From JBBSAT01 sp044223665 (lineage in GTDB: Bacteria; Myxococcota_A; Polyangia; Polyangiales; Sandaracinaceae), in assembly GCA_044223665.1 (NCBI GenBank), contig JBGALT010000023.1:1-64000 (forward strand): a DNA stretch of 64,000 nucleotides. Reading direction: 5' to 3'. Under the pieces are notes generated by a model. It worked only from the letters and a program-made list of their open reading frames with translations, searched no databases and had not been told where the DNA came from. Shown here in pieces: positions 9,156-17,187 of this stretch (positions are counted from its first letter, which is position 1; every line of letters starts with the position of its first letter). A program made the position numbers and the translations under genes.

Positions 9156-11594
9156 CTAACCCGGATGCACGCCGGCCGTGGCCTCGGTGCGCTGCCGAGC
9201 GCGACGCCCCCGGACGAGCTTGGCGAGCTCGACGACGCTCGCCGGGACCAGCGCGAGCGGGAGGAGCGCGAGCGCTTCGAGCGGCTCGATGGCCCCGACG
9301 CCGAAGGCATCGCGAACCGTGGGCACGAGGCTCACGAGGCCTTGCAGGGTGAGCGTCGCGGCGACCGTGCCGACGAGCGCGCGGTTGCCCAGCGCCCCGA
9401 GCCCGAAGAAGGTTCGAGTGCGGCTGCGAGCGGTGAAGACGTAGAAGAGCTCCGCGAGCACGAGCACGAGGAACGCGAGCGCGCGGGCGTGCTCGACCGA
9501 CCGGCCCGCGCCCAGCGCCCAGCCGAACGTGCCGAGGGTCACGACGGTGTGCATCGCGCCGACGCCCAGGATCTCGGCCCACTCGCGGGGACGCAGCACC
9601 GGCTCGGTGAGCCCCCGCGGCCGCTCGGTGAGGACCTCCGAGGGCGTTTCTTCGGTGACGAGCGCGAGCGCAGGCAGGCCGTCGGTGACGAGGTTGATCC
9701 AGAGCAGCTCGAGCGCGCTGAGCGGGAGCGGTAGCCCCGCGACGGCCGCACCGAGCATCACGAGCAGCTCCGCCGCGTTTCCTGCGAGCAGGTACACGAG
9801 CGCGCGGCGGATGTTGTCGAAGACGCCTCGCCCCTCGCGGATGGCATCCACGATGGCCGAGAAGTCGTCCTTGGTCAGGATCATGTCCGCGGCTTGCCGC
9901 GTGACCTCGGTGCCGGTCTGGCCCATCGCGATGCCGATGTGAGCCTCCCGCAGCGCGGGCGCGTCGTTCACGCCGTCCCCCGTCATCGCCGTCACGTCGC
10001 CGCGCTCTTTCCATGCGCGCACGACGCGGAGCTTGTCCTCGGGCGTCGCGCGGGCGTGGACCCGCTCTTCGGGCGGCTCGCCCGCCTCCAGGATGCCCAT
10101 CTCGCGTGCGATCGCCTCGGCGGTCGTCCGATGATCGCCCGTGATCATCACCACCCGGATGCCGGCGCCGCGCGCGGCGGCCACGGCGCGAACCGCGGCG
10201 GGGCGCGGCGGGTCGGCGATCCCCACGACGCCCAGCAGCTCGAGGTCCTTCTCCTCCGTGCCCGCGCCGACCGCGACCGCGAGCACGCGCAGGCCGCGGG
10301 CGGCGAGCGTCTCGGCCGCCAGCGTGATGCCGTCGGGGCTGCGGGTCGCGACGGCGAGCATCGGCTCGAGCGCGCCTTTCACGTAGAGGATTCCGTCCGC
10401 GCGCCGGATGGACATTCGCTTCCGATCGGCGTCGAAGGGCGCGACGTGCGTGCGCGGGCGCGTACGCTCGATCGTCTCGCGCGCGATGCCACGCGCGAGG
10501 CCCGCGCGCTCGATCGCGAGCTCCGTCGCATCCCCGGTGCCGGCGTGGACGTCGGCATCGCAGCAGGCGACCGCCGCGTCGAGGAGGCGTTGCTCGTCGG
10601 GCCCGTCGATCGCGCGAAGCTCCATCACCCCCGTCGTCAGCGTGCCGGTCTTGTCGGTGCACACGACCGTCGCGCAGCCGAGGGTCTCGACCGCCGTCAG
10701 GCGCCGGACGAGGACGTCTCGCGCCGCCATGCGCGTGACGCCGATCGCGAGGGCGAGCGTCACGATCGTGGCGAGCCCCTCCGGCACCGCGGCGACGGCC
10801 AGCGACGTCGCGCCCATCGCGATCTCGAGCGGGGCCTGCCCGCGCGCGAGCCCCAGCCCCGCGACGATGGCGACGATGGCGAGACATCCGACGGCGAGCA
10901 CGCGCCCGACCTTCTCGAGCCGCGCTTCGAGCGGCGTCTCGTCGCGCTTCACGCTGCCGAGCAGCGTCGCGATCTTGCCGAGCTCGGTGCGCATGCCGGT
11001 CGCCACCACCACGGCGCGGCCCGAGCCGCGCGCGATCGAGGTGCCCATGAAGACCCGGTCGTGGCGCTCCGCGAGCGGGGCGTCCTCGCGGGCGCGCGCG
11101 TCCGGGCGCTTGGGGCTCGGCACGCTCTCGCCCGTCAGCAAGGCCTCCATCGCCTCGAGATCGTGCGCGCGCCGAACCCGCGCATCGGCCGCGACCACGT
11201 CGCCGGCTTCCAGCACCAGGACGTCGCCGACCACCACCTCGGCGGCGGCGACGAGCACGTCGTGCCCGTCGCGCCGCACGCGCGCGCGCGGCGCCGACAT
11301 GGCCGCCAGCGCCGCGATGGCCGACTCGGCCCGCCACTCCTGCACGAAGCCGACGACGCCGTTGAGGAGCAGGATGACGGCGATCGCGATCGCGTCGCGT
11401 ACCTCGCCGAGCGCGATCGAGAGGACGCACGCGGCGGCGAGCAAGCCCACGAGCGCGCCCCGGTACTGGCGAGCGAGCACCGCCAGCATCGACGCGCGCT
11501 TCTCTCGGTCGAGCTCGTTTCGCCCCTGCGCGCGCAGCCGCTCGGCGGCCTCCGATGCTCCGAGGCCTCGGAGGTCGTCGTCGTGCTCGTGCAT
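9156..11594 (-). CDS. P-type cation-transporting ATPase, P2A (Ca2+ ATPase-like)
   Basis: 812 aa. All core motifs are visible: TGES actuator loop (154-157), M4 PEGL (271-274), phosphorylation site CTDKTGT with Asp314, KGALEPML nucleotide-binding KGA, MITGDH and MTGDGVNDAPAL hinge, and M6 NLVTDGLPALAL. About ten hydrophobic helices are present. PEGL in M4 plus N-x-x-T-D in M6 matches the P2A class that moves Ca2+ (or Mn2+) across the cytoplasmic membrane; the exact ion is inferred. It is slightly shorter than typical (~850-900 aa). The gene is upstream of, and closely spaced with, a Ser/Thr kinase gene, which hints at kinase-linked control of ion flux. Confidence 0.93.
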   Translation of the reverse strand: MHEHDDDLRGLGASEAAERLRAQGRNELDREKRASMLAVLARQYRGALVGLLAAACVLSIALGEVRDAIAIAVILLLNGVVGFVQEWRAESAIAALAAMSAPRARVRRDGHDVLVAAAEVVVGDVLVLEAGDVVAADARVRRAHDLEAMEALLTGESVPSPKRPDARAREDAPLAERHDRVFMGTSIARGSGRAVVVATGMRTELGKIATLLGSVKRDETPLEARLEKVGRVLAVGCLAIVAIVAGLGLARGQAPLEIAMGATSLAVAAVPEGLATIVTLALAIGVTRMAARDVLVRRLTAVETLGCATVVCTDKTGTLTTGVMELRAIDGPDEQRLLDAAVACCDADVHAGTGDATELAIERAGLARGIARETIERTRPRTHVAPFDADRKRMSIRRADGILYVKGALEPMLAVATRSPDGITLAAETLAARGLRVLAVAVGAGTEEKDLELLGVVGIADPPRPAAVRAVAAARGAGIRVVMITGDHRTTAEAIAREMGILEAGEPPEERVHARATPEDKLRVVRAWKERGDVTAMTGDGVNDAPALREAHIGIAMGQTGTEVTRQAADMILTKDDFSAIVDAIREGRGVFDNIRRALVYLLAGNAAELLVMLGAAVAGLPLPLSALELLWINLVTDGLPALALVTEETPSEVLTERPRGLTEPVLRPREWAEILGVGAMHTVVTLGTFGWALGAGRSVEHARALAFLVLVLAELFYVFTARSRTRTFFGLGALGNRALVGTVAATLTLQGLVSLVPTVRDAFGVGAIEPLEALALLPLALVPASVVELAKLVRGRRARQRTEATAGVHPG

Positions 11595-11732
11595 GGTCGT
11601 CGGCGCGGCCTGGCGCCGGTCTCATCATGCCCGCGCGCGAGCCCGGTGCCAGCGCTCGATGCCCGTGAGGGAGCGCCCATTCGCGAAAAGGTTCGCGCTG
11701 GGCGCGCCGGCACGCGTGCCTACGTTCGGGGC

Positions 11733-13043
11733 GTGAAAGTCGTTCATCTGTTTCCTCTCCTCGCTCTTCCGCTCGTCGCTTGCCTTCCGCACGGAAGCCA
11801 GGACCCCGCCGAGCCTTCGCCCACCCCGATCGGCTTCGCGATCGGCACGCCTGCGACGGCGACGCTCGGCCCCGCCGGAGGCATGCTCGTCTCGGACGAT
11901 GGCGCCCTCACGCTCGTGGTTCCCTCGGGCGCGCTCGCGGCCGAGACCGAGCTCTCGATCGTCGAGGTGATGAGCTTCGCGCACGGCGCGATCGGCGGCA
12001 GCTACCTGATCACGCCCGAAGGCACGCAGTTCGCCGCGCCGGCCACGCTGCGCTTCGCCCTCGACGAGAGCGCGCTCGTGCGTGGCGATGCCGCGTCGGT
12101 CGGGATCGCCTACCAGAGCGCCGACGGGCTCTGGCACTGGTCGACCCCGAGCTACGACGCGACCACGCACACGCTCTCCACCACGACCGACCACCTGAGC
12201 CGGTGGTCGATGGTCGAGGGCATCCAGCTGCTCCCCGGCGGTGCGACCGTGCCCGAAGGCGCGAGCCTCGGGCTCGCGATCGGCGTCTGCTACGCGCCGC
12301 CCTCCGACGGGAGCTTGCTCGCGCCCCTCGGCTACGTCTGCGACGAGTCGAGCGTCGCGCCGCTCGTCGACGTGAGCGAGTGGGCGGTGAACGGCATCCC
12401 CGGGGGCGATGCGACCGTCGGCACGATCACCGCCACGGGTCAGTCGGCGACCTACACCGCGCCGAGCCACGCTCCGACGCCGCCGCTCGTCCGCGTCTCG
12501 GCCCGCGTGATGGGCACGCCCTACGGGGGCGTGGCCTACGTGTTCTCGAACGTCGCGGTCGGCGTTCCCCATCCGCTCGCGGGCACCGTGACCGTCCGCC
12601 AGCCGCAGAGCGGCGTCGACTTCGCGGTCACCTACCGCGTGGATCTCCCGATCGCCGACGACGGCGTCGACGAGACGAACTGGAGCGCGACGGGCACGGC
12701 GACGCTCTCGCCGACCCAGTTCATGCTGAACGACGCGAGCTGCGTGGCCGACGTGTCCGAGCAGGCCGTCGACGAGGCGTACTTCCTGAAGGTGCGCAAG
12801 GACCCGATCCTGGCCGTCCGGTTCGCGGGCCTCACCGGCTGGAACTTCACCTGCACCGACCCGCGGGGAGCCCACTTTCCCTGGTACGTCGGGGTCTCGG
12901 GGCAGACCGGGCGCGGCATCGGCTGCATCGCGTTCGACGACGCGCCCATCACCGACGACGAGAACATCGACGCCCACTACGACTCGACCTGCTCTCCGAT
13001 CGGCCCCGCGCAGATCACGTGGTCGCTGCATCGCTCGGACTGA
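11733..13043 (+). CDS. Predicted lipoprotein with ZU5-like domain
   Basis: 436 aa, GTG start. MKVVHLFPLLALPLVAC is a lipoprotein signal with Cys17. Residues about 40-115 carry the ZU5-like pattern (LGPAGGMLVSDDGALTLVVP then SGAL, ITPEGTQFAAPATLRF). Downstream beta-rich segments resemble Ig-like repeats (around 200-300), and paired cysteines lie in the last 120 residues. The open frame extends upstream through the antisense of the ATPase gene, but only this start yields a signal peptide. It is divergent from the ATPase gene with a 138-bp spacer. Function unknown; a surface adhesion or scaffolding role is possible. Confidence 0.78.
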   Translation: MKVVHLFPLLALPLVACLPHGSQDPAEPSPTPIGFAIGTPATATLGPAGGMLVSDDGALTLVVPSGALAAETELSIVEVMSFAHGAIGGSYLITPEGTQFAAPATLRFALDESALVRGDAASVGIAYQSADGLWHWSTPSYDATTHTLSTTTDHLSRWSMVEGIQLLPGGATVPEGASLGLAIGVCYAPPSDGSLLAPLGYVCDESSVAPLVDVSEWAVNGIPGGDATVGTITATGQSATYTAPSHAPTPPLVRVSARVMGTPYGGVAYVFSNVAVGVPHPLAGTVTVRQPQSGVDFAVTYRVDLPIADDGVDETNWSATGTATLSPTQFMLNDASCVADVSEQAVDEAYFLKVRKDPILAVRFAGLTGWNFTCTDPRGAHFPWYVGVSGQTGRGIGCIAFDDAPITDDENIDAHYDSTCSPIGPAQITWSLHRSD

Positions 13044-13081
13044 GCGCGCGTCGGAGAGTCGGGGGGGAGCACGGCGACGGT

Positions 13082-13150
13082 GCAGCTTCGCAGCCGCGCC
13101 GGCCGAGCGTTTCCGCTCAGGAAGGGAGGAAGCGAGGAAACGGAGCTGCG
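13082..13150. terminator. Candidate convergent terminator structure
   Basis: In the 219-bp gap between the stops at 13043 and 13263, CGTTTCC (13108-13114) pairs with GGAAACG (13136-13142). GCAGCT near 13083 can pair outside with AGCTGC near 13145. There is no long U-tract. I see nothing else in this gap. Confidence 0.35.
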
Positions 13151-13262
13151 CGTGGTCGCGGGCCGTCGGTCGTGGGAGGCGGGATCGAGCGTCGAGGAGC
13201 CGGCCGGGCAGGAGGAGATCCGTTGCGCGAGCGGGCCCTGATCGCGAGCGGGCATCTGCCGG

Positions 13263-14030
13263 TCACGCGGCGAGGTCGCGGCTCACGATGCGGGCGCCGA
13301 TCTCGAGCGCGACGCCGGCGAGCACGGCGCATCCGGCGGCGAAGCCGAGCTCCAGCGTGACGCCGCCCTCGAGCTCGTCGACGAGGGCCCAGCCGATCAC
13401 GAGGCTGAGCAGGCCGATGAAGAACGACGTGTACTGCATCGAGGTGCGCACGTCGCGCGAGAGCGCCGAGATGACCGTGCCGATCGCGCCGACGAGCGCC
13501 GCCGAGGCGGGCGCGCCCAAGAGGAGCGCGACCCACCACGCGGCACCGCCGCCGAAGAGCGGAAACGGCGCGAGGACGGGGAGTCGCCCGAGCGCGAGGC
13601 ACCCCGCGCCCACGAACACCACGTGCAGCACGAGCGGCAGGGCCAAGGCACCGGCCAGCTTGCCCACGAGCATCTCGCGGCGCCCGACCGGCGCGAGCAT
13701 CAGGAACGGCAAGGCGCCGGTGTCGCGGTCGTGCAGCACGGAATAGCCGGAGAGGATCGCGACGTAGAGCGGCAGGTTCGTGAACACGAGCGAGCCGACC
13801 GTCGAGACGCCGAGCCGCAACAGCGCCTCCGGCTCGACGCCCGAGCCCTCGAGCTGGGCCTCGACGAGCGCCATCGCCTCAGGATCGGCCGCCGCGCGAT
13901 CGAACATCCAGAGCACGACGCCGAAGAGCGCGAGCCAGATCGCGTAGTTCAGCGCGAGGATGAAGAGCATCGAGGGCTGGCGGCGCTGCTCGAGGATCTC
14001 GGTGAGCGCGATGCGCTGCCAGGGCCTCAT
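13263..14030 (-). CDS. ABC-2 type transporter permease
   Basis: 255 aa, ATG start. Six hydrophobic segments are visible (about 22-42, 78-100, 120-145, 155-180, 195-215, 222-243). The N-terminal MRPWQRIALTEILEQRRQ looks like a cytoplasmic elbow. RDTGALPFLMLAPVGRREMLVGKLAG is the loop typical of ABC-2 permeases of the CcmB/NosY type. The start codon overlaps the ATPase gene stop (ATGA, 14027-14030), so the two are translationally coupled. The substrate is unknown; export of a lipid, peptide or drug is the usual range. Confidence 0.88.
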   Translation of the reverse strand: MRPWQRIALTEILEQRRQPSMLFILALNYAIWLALFGVVLWMFDRAAADPEAMALVEAQLEGSGVEPEALLRLGVSTVGSLVFTNLPLYVAILSGYSVLHDRDTGALPFLMLAPVGRREMLVGKLAGALALPLVLHVVFVGAGCLALGRLPVLAPFPLFGGGAAWWVALLLGAPASAALVGAIGTVISALSRDVRTSMQYTSFFIGLLSLVIGWALVDELEGGVTLELGFAAGCAVLAGVALEIGARIVSRDLAA

Positions 14031-14773
14031 CGGGTGCCGATCGCTTCCTGCCACGCGGCGAGGATCGGCCCGACGCGCGGGGCGCGGTGGGCGCCGAACG
14101 AGAGCTCGCGCTCGATGCGGCCGTCGACGAGCAGCACGCGATCGCAGAAGAGCTCGGCCGCCTCGAGATCGTGCGTCACGAGCACGCACGAGAGCCCCGC
14201 GTCGGCCCGGCGTCGAACCTCGTCGTAGAGCGCGCGCGCGATGGGCGGGTCGAGGTTCGCGGTGGGCTCGTCGAGCAAGAGGAGCCTCGGCGAGAGGAGC
14301 AGCGCGCGCACGAGCGAGAGCTTCTGCTGCATCCCGCTCGACCACGTCCCGACGCGCGCGTCGAGCGCGCTCTCGATCGCGAGCGAAGCGGCGAGGGGCG
14401 CAGTCTTCGCGTCCACCTCGCCCGGCGCGAGGCCGAAGAGCCCACCGAAGTGGTGCAGGTTCTCGCGCCCCGTGAGCAGCGGATAGAGGCCGGGCCGCGC
14501 GGTGACGAGGCCGACGAGCCCCGCGGCCTCGAGCGCCAGCCGATGCGCCGGGTGCCCCACGACGGTCACCCGGCCGCGCGTGGGCACGAGGAGCCCGGCG
14601 AGCAGGAGCAAGAGCGTGCTCTTTCCTCCGCCGTTCGGCCCGACGATCCCGAGCACCTCGGCGCGCCGCACCTCGAGGCTCACGTCGGAGAGCACCGTGC
14701 GCGCTCCGAACGATCGCGCGGCGCCGTCCATCACCGCGACCACCTCGCGCGGCTCGCGCTTCTTCGCCTTCAT
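14027..14773 (-). CDS. ABC transporter ATP-binding protein
   Basis: 248 aa from the ATG giving MKAKKREPREVVAVMDG; a longer frame begins 26 codons upstream but adds a non-family, Arg-rich leader. Walker A GPNGGGKST (about 47-55), Q-loop region near 90, signature SSGMQQKLSL, Walker B LLLLDEP and the His switch LVTHD are all present. It powers the permease encoded immediately downstream. The arrangement of one ATPase gene plus one ABC-2 permease gene matches simple exporters. A 242-bp intergenic stretch upstream (14774-15015) shows no other gene. Confidence 0.9.
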   Translation of the reverse strand: MKAKKREPREVVAVMDGAARSFGARTVLSDVSLEVRRAEVLGIVGPNGGGKSTLLLLLAGLLVPTRGRVTVVGHPAHRLALEAAGLVGLVTARPGLYPLLTGRENLHHFGGLFGLAPGEVDAKTAPLAASLAIESALDARVGTWSSGMQQKLSLVRALLLSPRLLLLDEPTANLDPPIARALYDEVRRRADAGLSCVLVTHDLEAAELFCDRVLLVDGRIERELSFGAHRAPRVGPILAAWQEAIGTR

Positions 14774-15015
14774 CGCGGCGGCAGTGTACGCCCGAAGCGC
14801 CGTGTCGAACGGCTCGCGGCTCAGGGGCCGCAGTGGCCGCGGGTGACGCACGCGCCCCGAGCGCAGTGCTCGGCAAGGAGTGCTCGCCCCGGAGGACCTG
14901 GACGGGAGCGGGCGCGGCCCGCGGACGGGAGCCTTCCGTACGCGCGCGGCTCCGGCTGCATTTCGGACCGGCTACGGCGGATCGACCGGTCCTCGATCCC
15001 GCGGCGAGGTGTACC

Positions 15016-15435
15016 TCAGGGCTCGCGGAGCAGGTTGTGAAACGGCTTGCGGCTCTTCCACCGATAGGCGCCGAAGTCGCGCGTGTCGGTCGAGAGGATG
15101 TCACCCCGCCCGAGATGCTCCGCCAACACGACGAGAGAGGCATCCGCGAGGTCCATCGGCAGCGAGCGGTACTTCACCATCAAGGCGTGCGCGCGCGCGA
15201 GGTCGGCGACGTCGAGCGAATGCACGTGCACGGCGCCGGCCGCGACACTCTGGACGAACGACTCCTGTGCGCCGGGCCCCATGCGCTGAAGGAGCAAGTG
15301 ACACGTCTCCGTCAGGACGGGCCACGTGGTGACGAGCGGACCGCGGATGCCTCGCGCGGCCTCCGTGGCGACGCCGTGCCAGCGGTCGCGGCGATTGGCC
15401 AGTGCGACGAAGAACCCGGTGTCGGCGAGGATCAC
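15016..15435 (-). CDS. PIN-domain ribonuclease toxin (VapC-like)
   Basis: 139 aa, GTG start. The four acidic PIN positions are visible: Asp5 (ILADTGF), Glu43 (VLTE), Asp95/Asp98 (MDLADAS) and Asp117 (STDTRDF). They coordinate the metal for RNA cleavage in this family. It overlaps the upstream RHH antitoxin gene by 4 nt (GTGA), the standard toxin-antitoxin coupling. The target RNA (tRNA or rRNA in characterised VapCs) is not predictable from sequence. Confidence 0.9.
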   Translation of the reverse strand: MILADTGFFVALANRRDRWHGVATEAARGIRGPLVTTWPVLTETCHLLLQRMGPGAQESFVQSVAAGAVHVHSLDVADLARAHALMVKYRSLPMDLADASLVVLAEHLGRGDILSTDTRDFGAYRWKSRKPFHNLLREP

Positions 15436-15746
15436 GGGCTCTCGCGTCGTGTCCGACGTGCCTTCGTCCTCGCCCTCGCCTTCGAGTCGTGCCCGAAGTC
15501 GAGGTGACCCTTCACGTTGCTCGCGAGATCGGCCTCACCCTCGGCGCAAGCGACGAAACCGCTCTCGCGGAAGATCTGGTACGCGCTCCGTGGCTCCTCC
15601 GCGGCGAGACTCTCGGCGTAGCGCTCGATCGCGCGGACGAGCACTTGGGTGACCGACGCGTGCGTTCTTGCGCGGATCTCGTCGAGCCGCTTCGCGGAGG
15701 CGGCATCGAGGCGGGCGTTCACGCGAGTGCTGGTCCGAGCGGCCAT
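15432..15746 (-). CDS. Ribbon-helix-helix antitoxin for the PIN toxin
   Basis: 104 aa. The ATG gives MAARTSTRVNARLDAASAKR, an N-terminal RHH strand-helix-helix (about residues 4-48, including LDEIRARTHASVTQVLVRAI) that binds operator DNA. A longer, charged C-terminal tail (about 60-104, rich in Lys/Arg) probably wraps the toxin. A perfect palindrome sits directly in front of the start codon and is the likely autoregulatory operator. The frame is open far upstream, but this ATG is the only start that begins at the RHH motif. Confidence 0.85.
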   Translation of the reverse strand: MAARTSTRVNARLDAASAKRLDEIRARTHASVTQVLVRAIERYAESLAAEEPRSAYQIFRESGFVACAEGEADLASNVKGHLDFGHDSKARARTKARRTRRESP

Positions 15747-15765
15747 GTCATACGCACCGTATGAC
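15747..15765. promoter_or_regulatory. Palindromic operator in front of the RHH/PIN genes
   Basis: GTCATACG-CAC-CGTATGAC is a perfect inverted repeat with 8-bp arms and a 3-bp spacer. It touches the antitoxin start codon (15744-15746). In mRNA sense it occupies the place where the ribosome binding site should be, so it may act both as an RHH operator and as an RNA hairpin limiting translation. No separate Shine-Dalgarno is visible. Confidence 0.7.
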
Positions 15766-15844
15766 CCGGGAAGGTCGGCGTCAAACTCGACGGATCGCGG
15801 AAAGGTCGGCGGCGCCGCGCGGCGAACGCGGCCTCCCGCGCCGC

Positions 15845-17155
15845 TCACCAGCAGTGCAGTGGCGCGCCCGGCATCTCCGTGACGCAGTCGGCCGAGGCCT
15901 GCGCGCAGTCGGCGCGGGTGGTGCAGAGCGGCGTGCACGCGCCGTAGTCGCCGAAGCCGGCGGGGCGACAGTACGCGCCCTCCGGGCAGTTCGGATGCTG
16001 GACCGAGCAGAAGCTGACGCAGTAGCCCTCGGGCCAGCCGTCGCGGTTGCAGCGGTGCGAGCGGCAGTCGGCGTCCGCCGAGCACGTCGCGCCCACTCCG
16101 GCGCCCGCCGCGTCGGTCGGCGCGCAGAGGCCACGGTAGAGATCGCAGTGCCCTCCCGCGCACTCGGCGTCGGACTGGCAGACCGGCTGGCAGGCCGTGC
16201 CGTCGCAGATGTAGCCGGTGCGGCAGACGCTGTTGTCGTGCAGCGTGCAGGGCGTCGAGCACGCGCCGAGGTCGCACACGAGGCTGCCGCACTCGGTGTC
16301 CTGCGTGCACGGGTGATTGCACCAGCCGTGCGACCAGCCGTACTCCGCCTCGGTGGCGCACACGCCGCCCGCGCAGTCGGCGTTGCAGCCGCACGCGCCC
16401 GAGTCGGGTGAGGCCCCGGCGGGGCCGGTGCACTCGCCCGGAAGCGTCAGCGCGCACACGCGCGAGCCGGCGGGCGTCGTCGCCGTGATGCAGCTCGTGG
16501 TCGAGAGCGCGCACGTTCCGTCCGCCTCGCAAGGCATCATGCAGAGGCCCCAGTCGTCGGCCGCGCTCGTCGTGTCGCCGACGCAGGTGGCGCCGTCGGG
16601 GCACGTCTGGCCGGCGATGGAGCAGTTCACGAGGCAACCGCCGCGGCTGCTGCAGAGGTCGCTGCGGCAGTCCGTGTCGCGCAGACAGGGCTCCGAGATG
16701 CCGGCGCCGGTGACCTCGGTCGAGGGATCGATGCACACGCCGGAGTACCGGTTGCAGCGTCCCGAGTGACAGTCGGAGTCGCGTAGGCAGAACGCGATGC
16801 ACACGCCCCCCGTGCACACGCGCGAGGGACCGCAGTCGCTCGGGCCGGCGCACGTGCGCGCGCAGTAGGCGCCCGAGCTCAGCGTCCGACACGTGTAGCC
16901 CGGCGCGCACGCCGTGGTGTCGCAGGGCCGGCGGCAGAAGCCGCCCGCGAGGTGGCTCGTGTCCTCGGGCAAGCAGGCGGCGCCCGGCTGGCAGTCGCTC
17001 GTGCACAAGCAGGGGTCGGCGTCGGCCGAGCTCCCGGGCGCGCCGCAGAGCGCGCCGTCCTCACGAGTCACGACGCGGCTCGCGTCGACGTCGCCGCCGC
17101 CGCCGCCGCACGCGGCGACGATCAGGCCCGCCCAACACCAAGTTCTCGCTCGCAT
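15845..17155 (-). CDS. Cys-rich lipoprotein with Dickkopf-like repeats
   Basis: 436 aa, ATG start giving MRARTWCWAGLIVAAC (lipidated Cys16) followed by a Gly run. The body has roughly 50 cysteines in recurring modules of the type C-x-x-D-x-D-C-x-x-G-x-C, for example CQSDAECAGGHCD and CSADADCRSHRCN. These modules are common in myxobacterial surface lipoproteins and resemble small disulfide-knotted repeats. No enzyme motif is seen. It lies 32 bp downstream of the next lipoprotein gene and closes the operon 15.8-22.4 kb. Confidence 0.8.
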   Translation of the reverse strand: MRARTWCWAGLIVAACGGGGGDVDASRVVTREDGALCGAPGSSADADPCLCTSDCQPGAACLPEDTSHLAGGFCRRPCDTTACAPGYTCRTLSSGAYCARTCAGPSDCGPSRVCTGGVCIAFCLRDSDCHSGRCNRYSGVCIDPSTEVTGAGISEPCLRDTDCRSDLCSSRGGCLVNCSIAGQTCPDGATCVGDTTSAADDWGLCMMPCEADGTCALSTTSCITATTPAGSRVCALTLPGECTGPAGASPDSGACGCNADCAGGVCATEAEYGWSHGWCNHPCTQDTECGSLVCDLGACSTPCTLHDNSVCRTGYICDGTACQPVCQSDAECAGGHCDLYRGLCAPTDAAGAGVGATCSADADCRSHRCNRDGWPEGYCVSFCSVQHPNCPEGAYCRPAGFGDYGACTPLCTTRADCAQASADCVTEMPGAPLHCW

Positions 17156-17187
17156 CGTCCCCTCCGACACGTTCGTCGTTCGTCAGC

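Noticed and set aside
7564..9734. Plus-strand frames antisense to the kinase and ATPase genes
   Set aside because: They are read-through shadows in high-GC DNA with no ribosome sites or recognised motifs.
9894..11732. N-terminal extension of the ZU5-like lipoprotein frame through the ATPase gene
   Set aside because: The extension is antisense to a conserved P-type ATPase, and a proper lipoprotein signal begins only at 11733.
15845..17155. Repeated Cys modules as a possible CRISPR-like or tandem DNA repeat
   Set aside because: The pattern is protein-level only; DNA spacing and sequence vary, with no constant repeat/spacer length.
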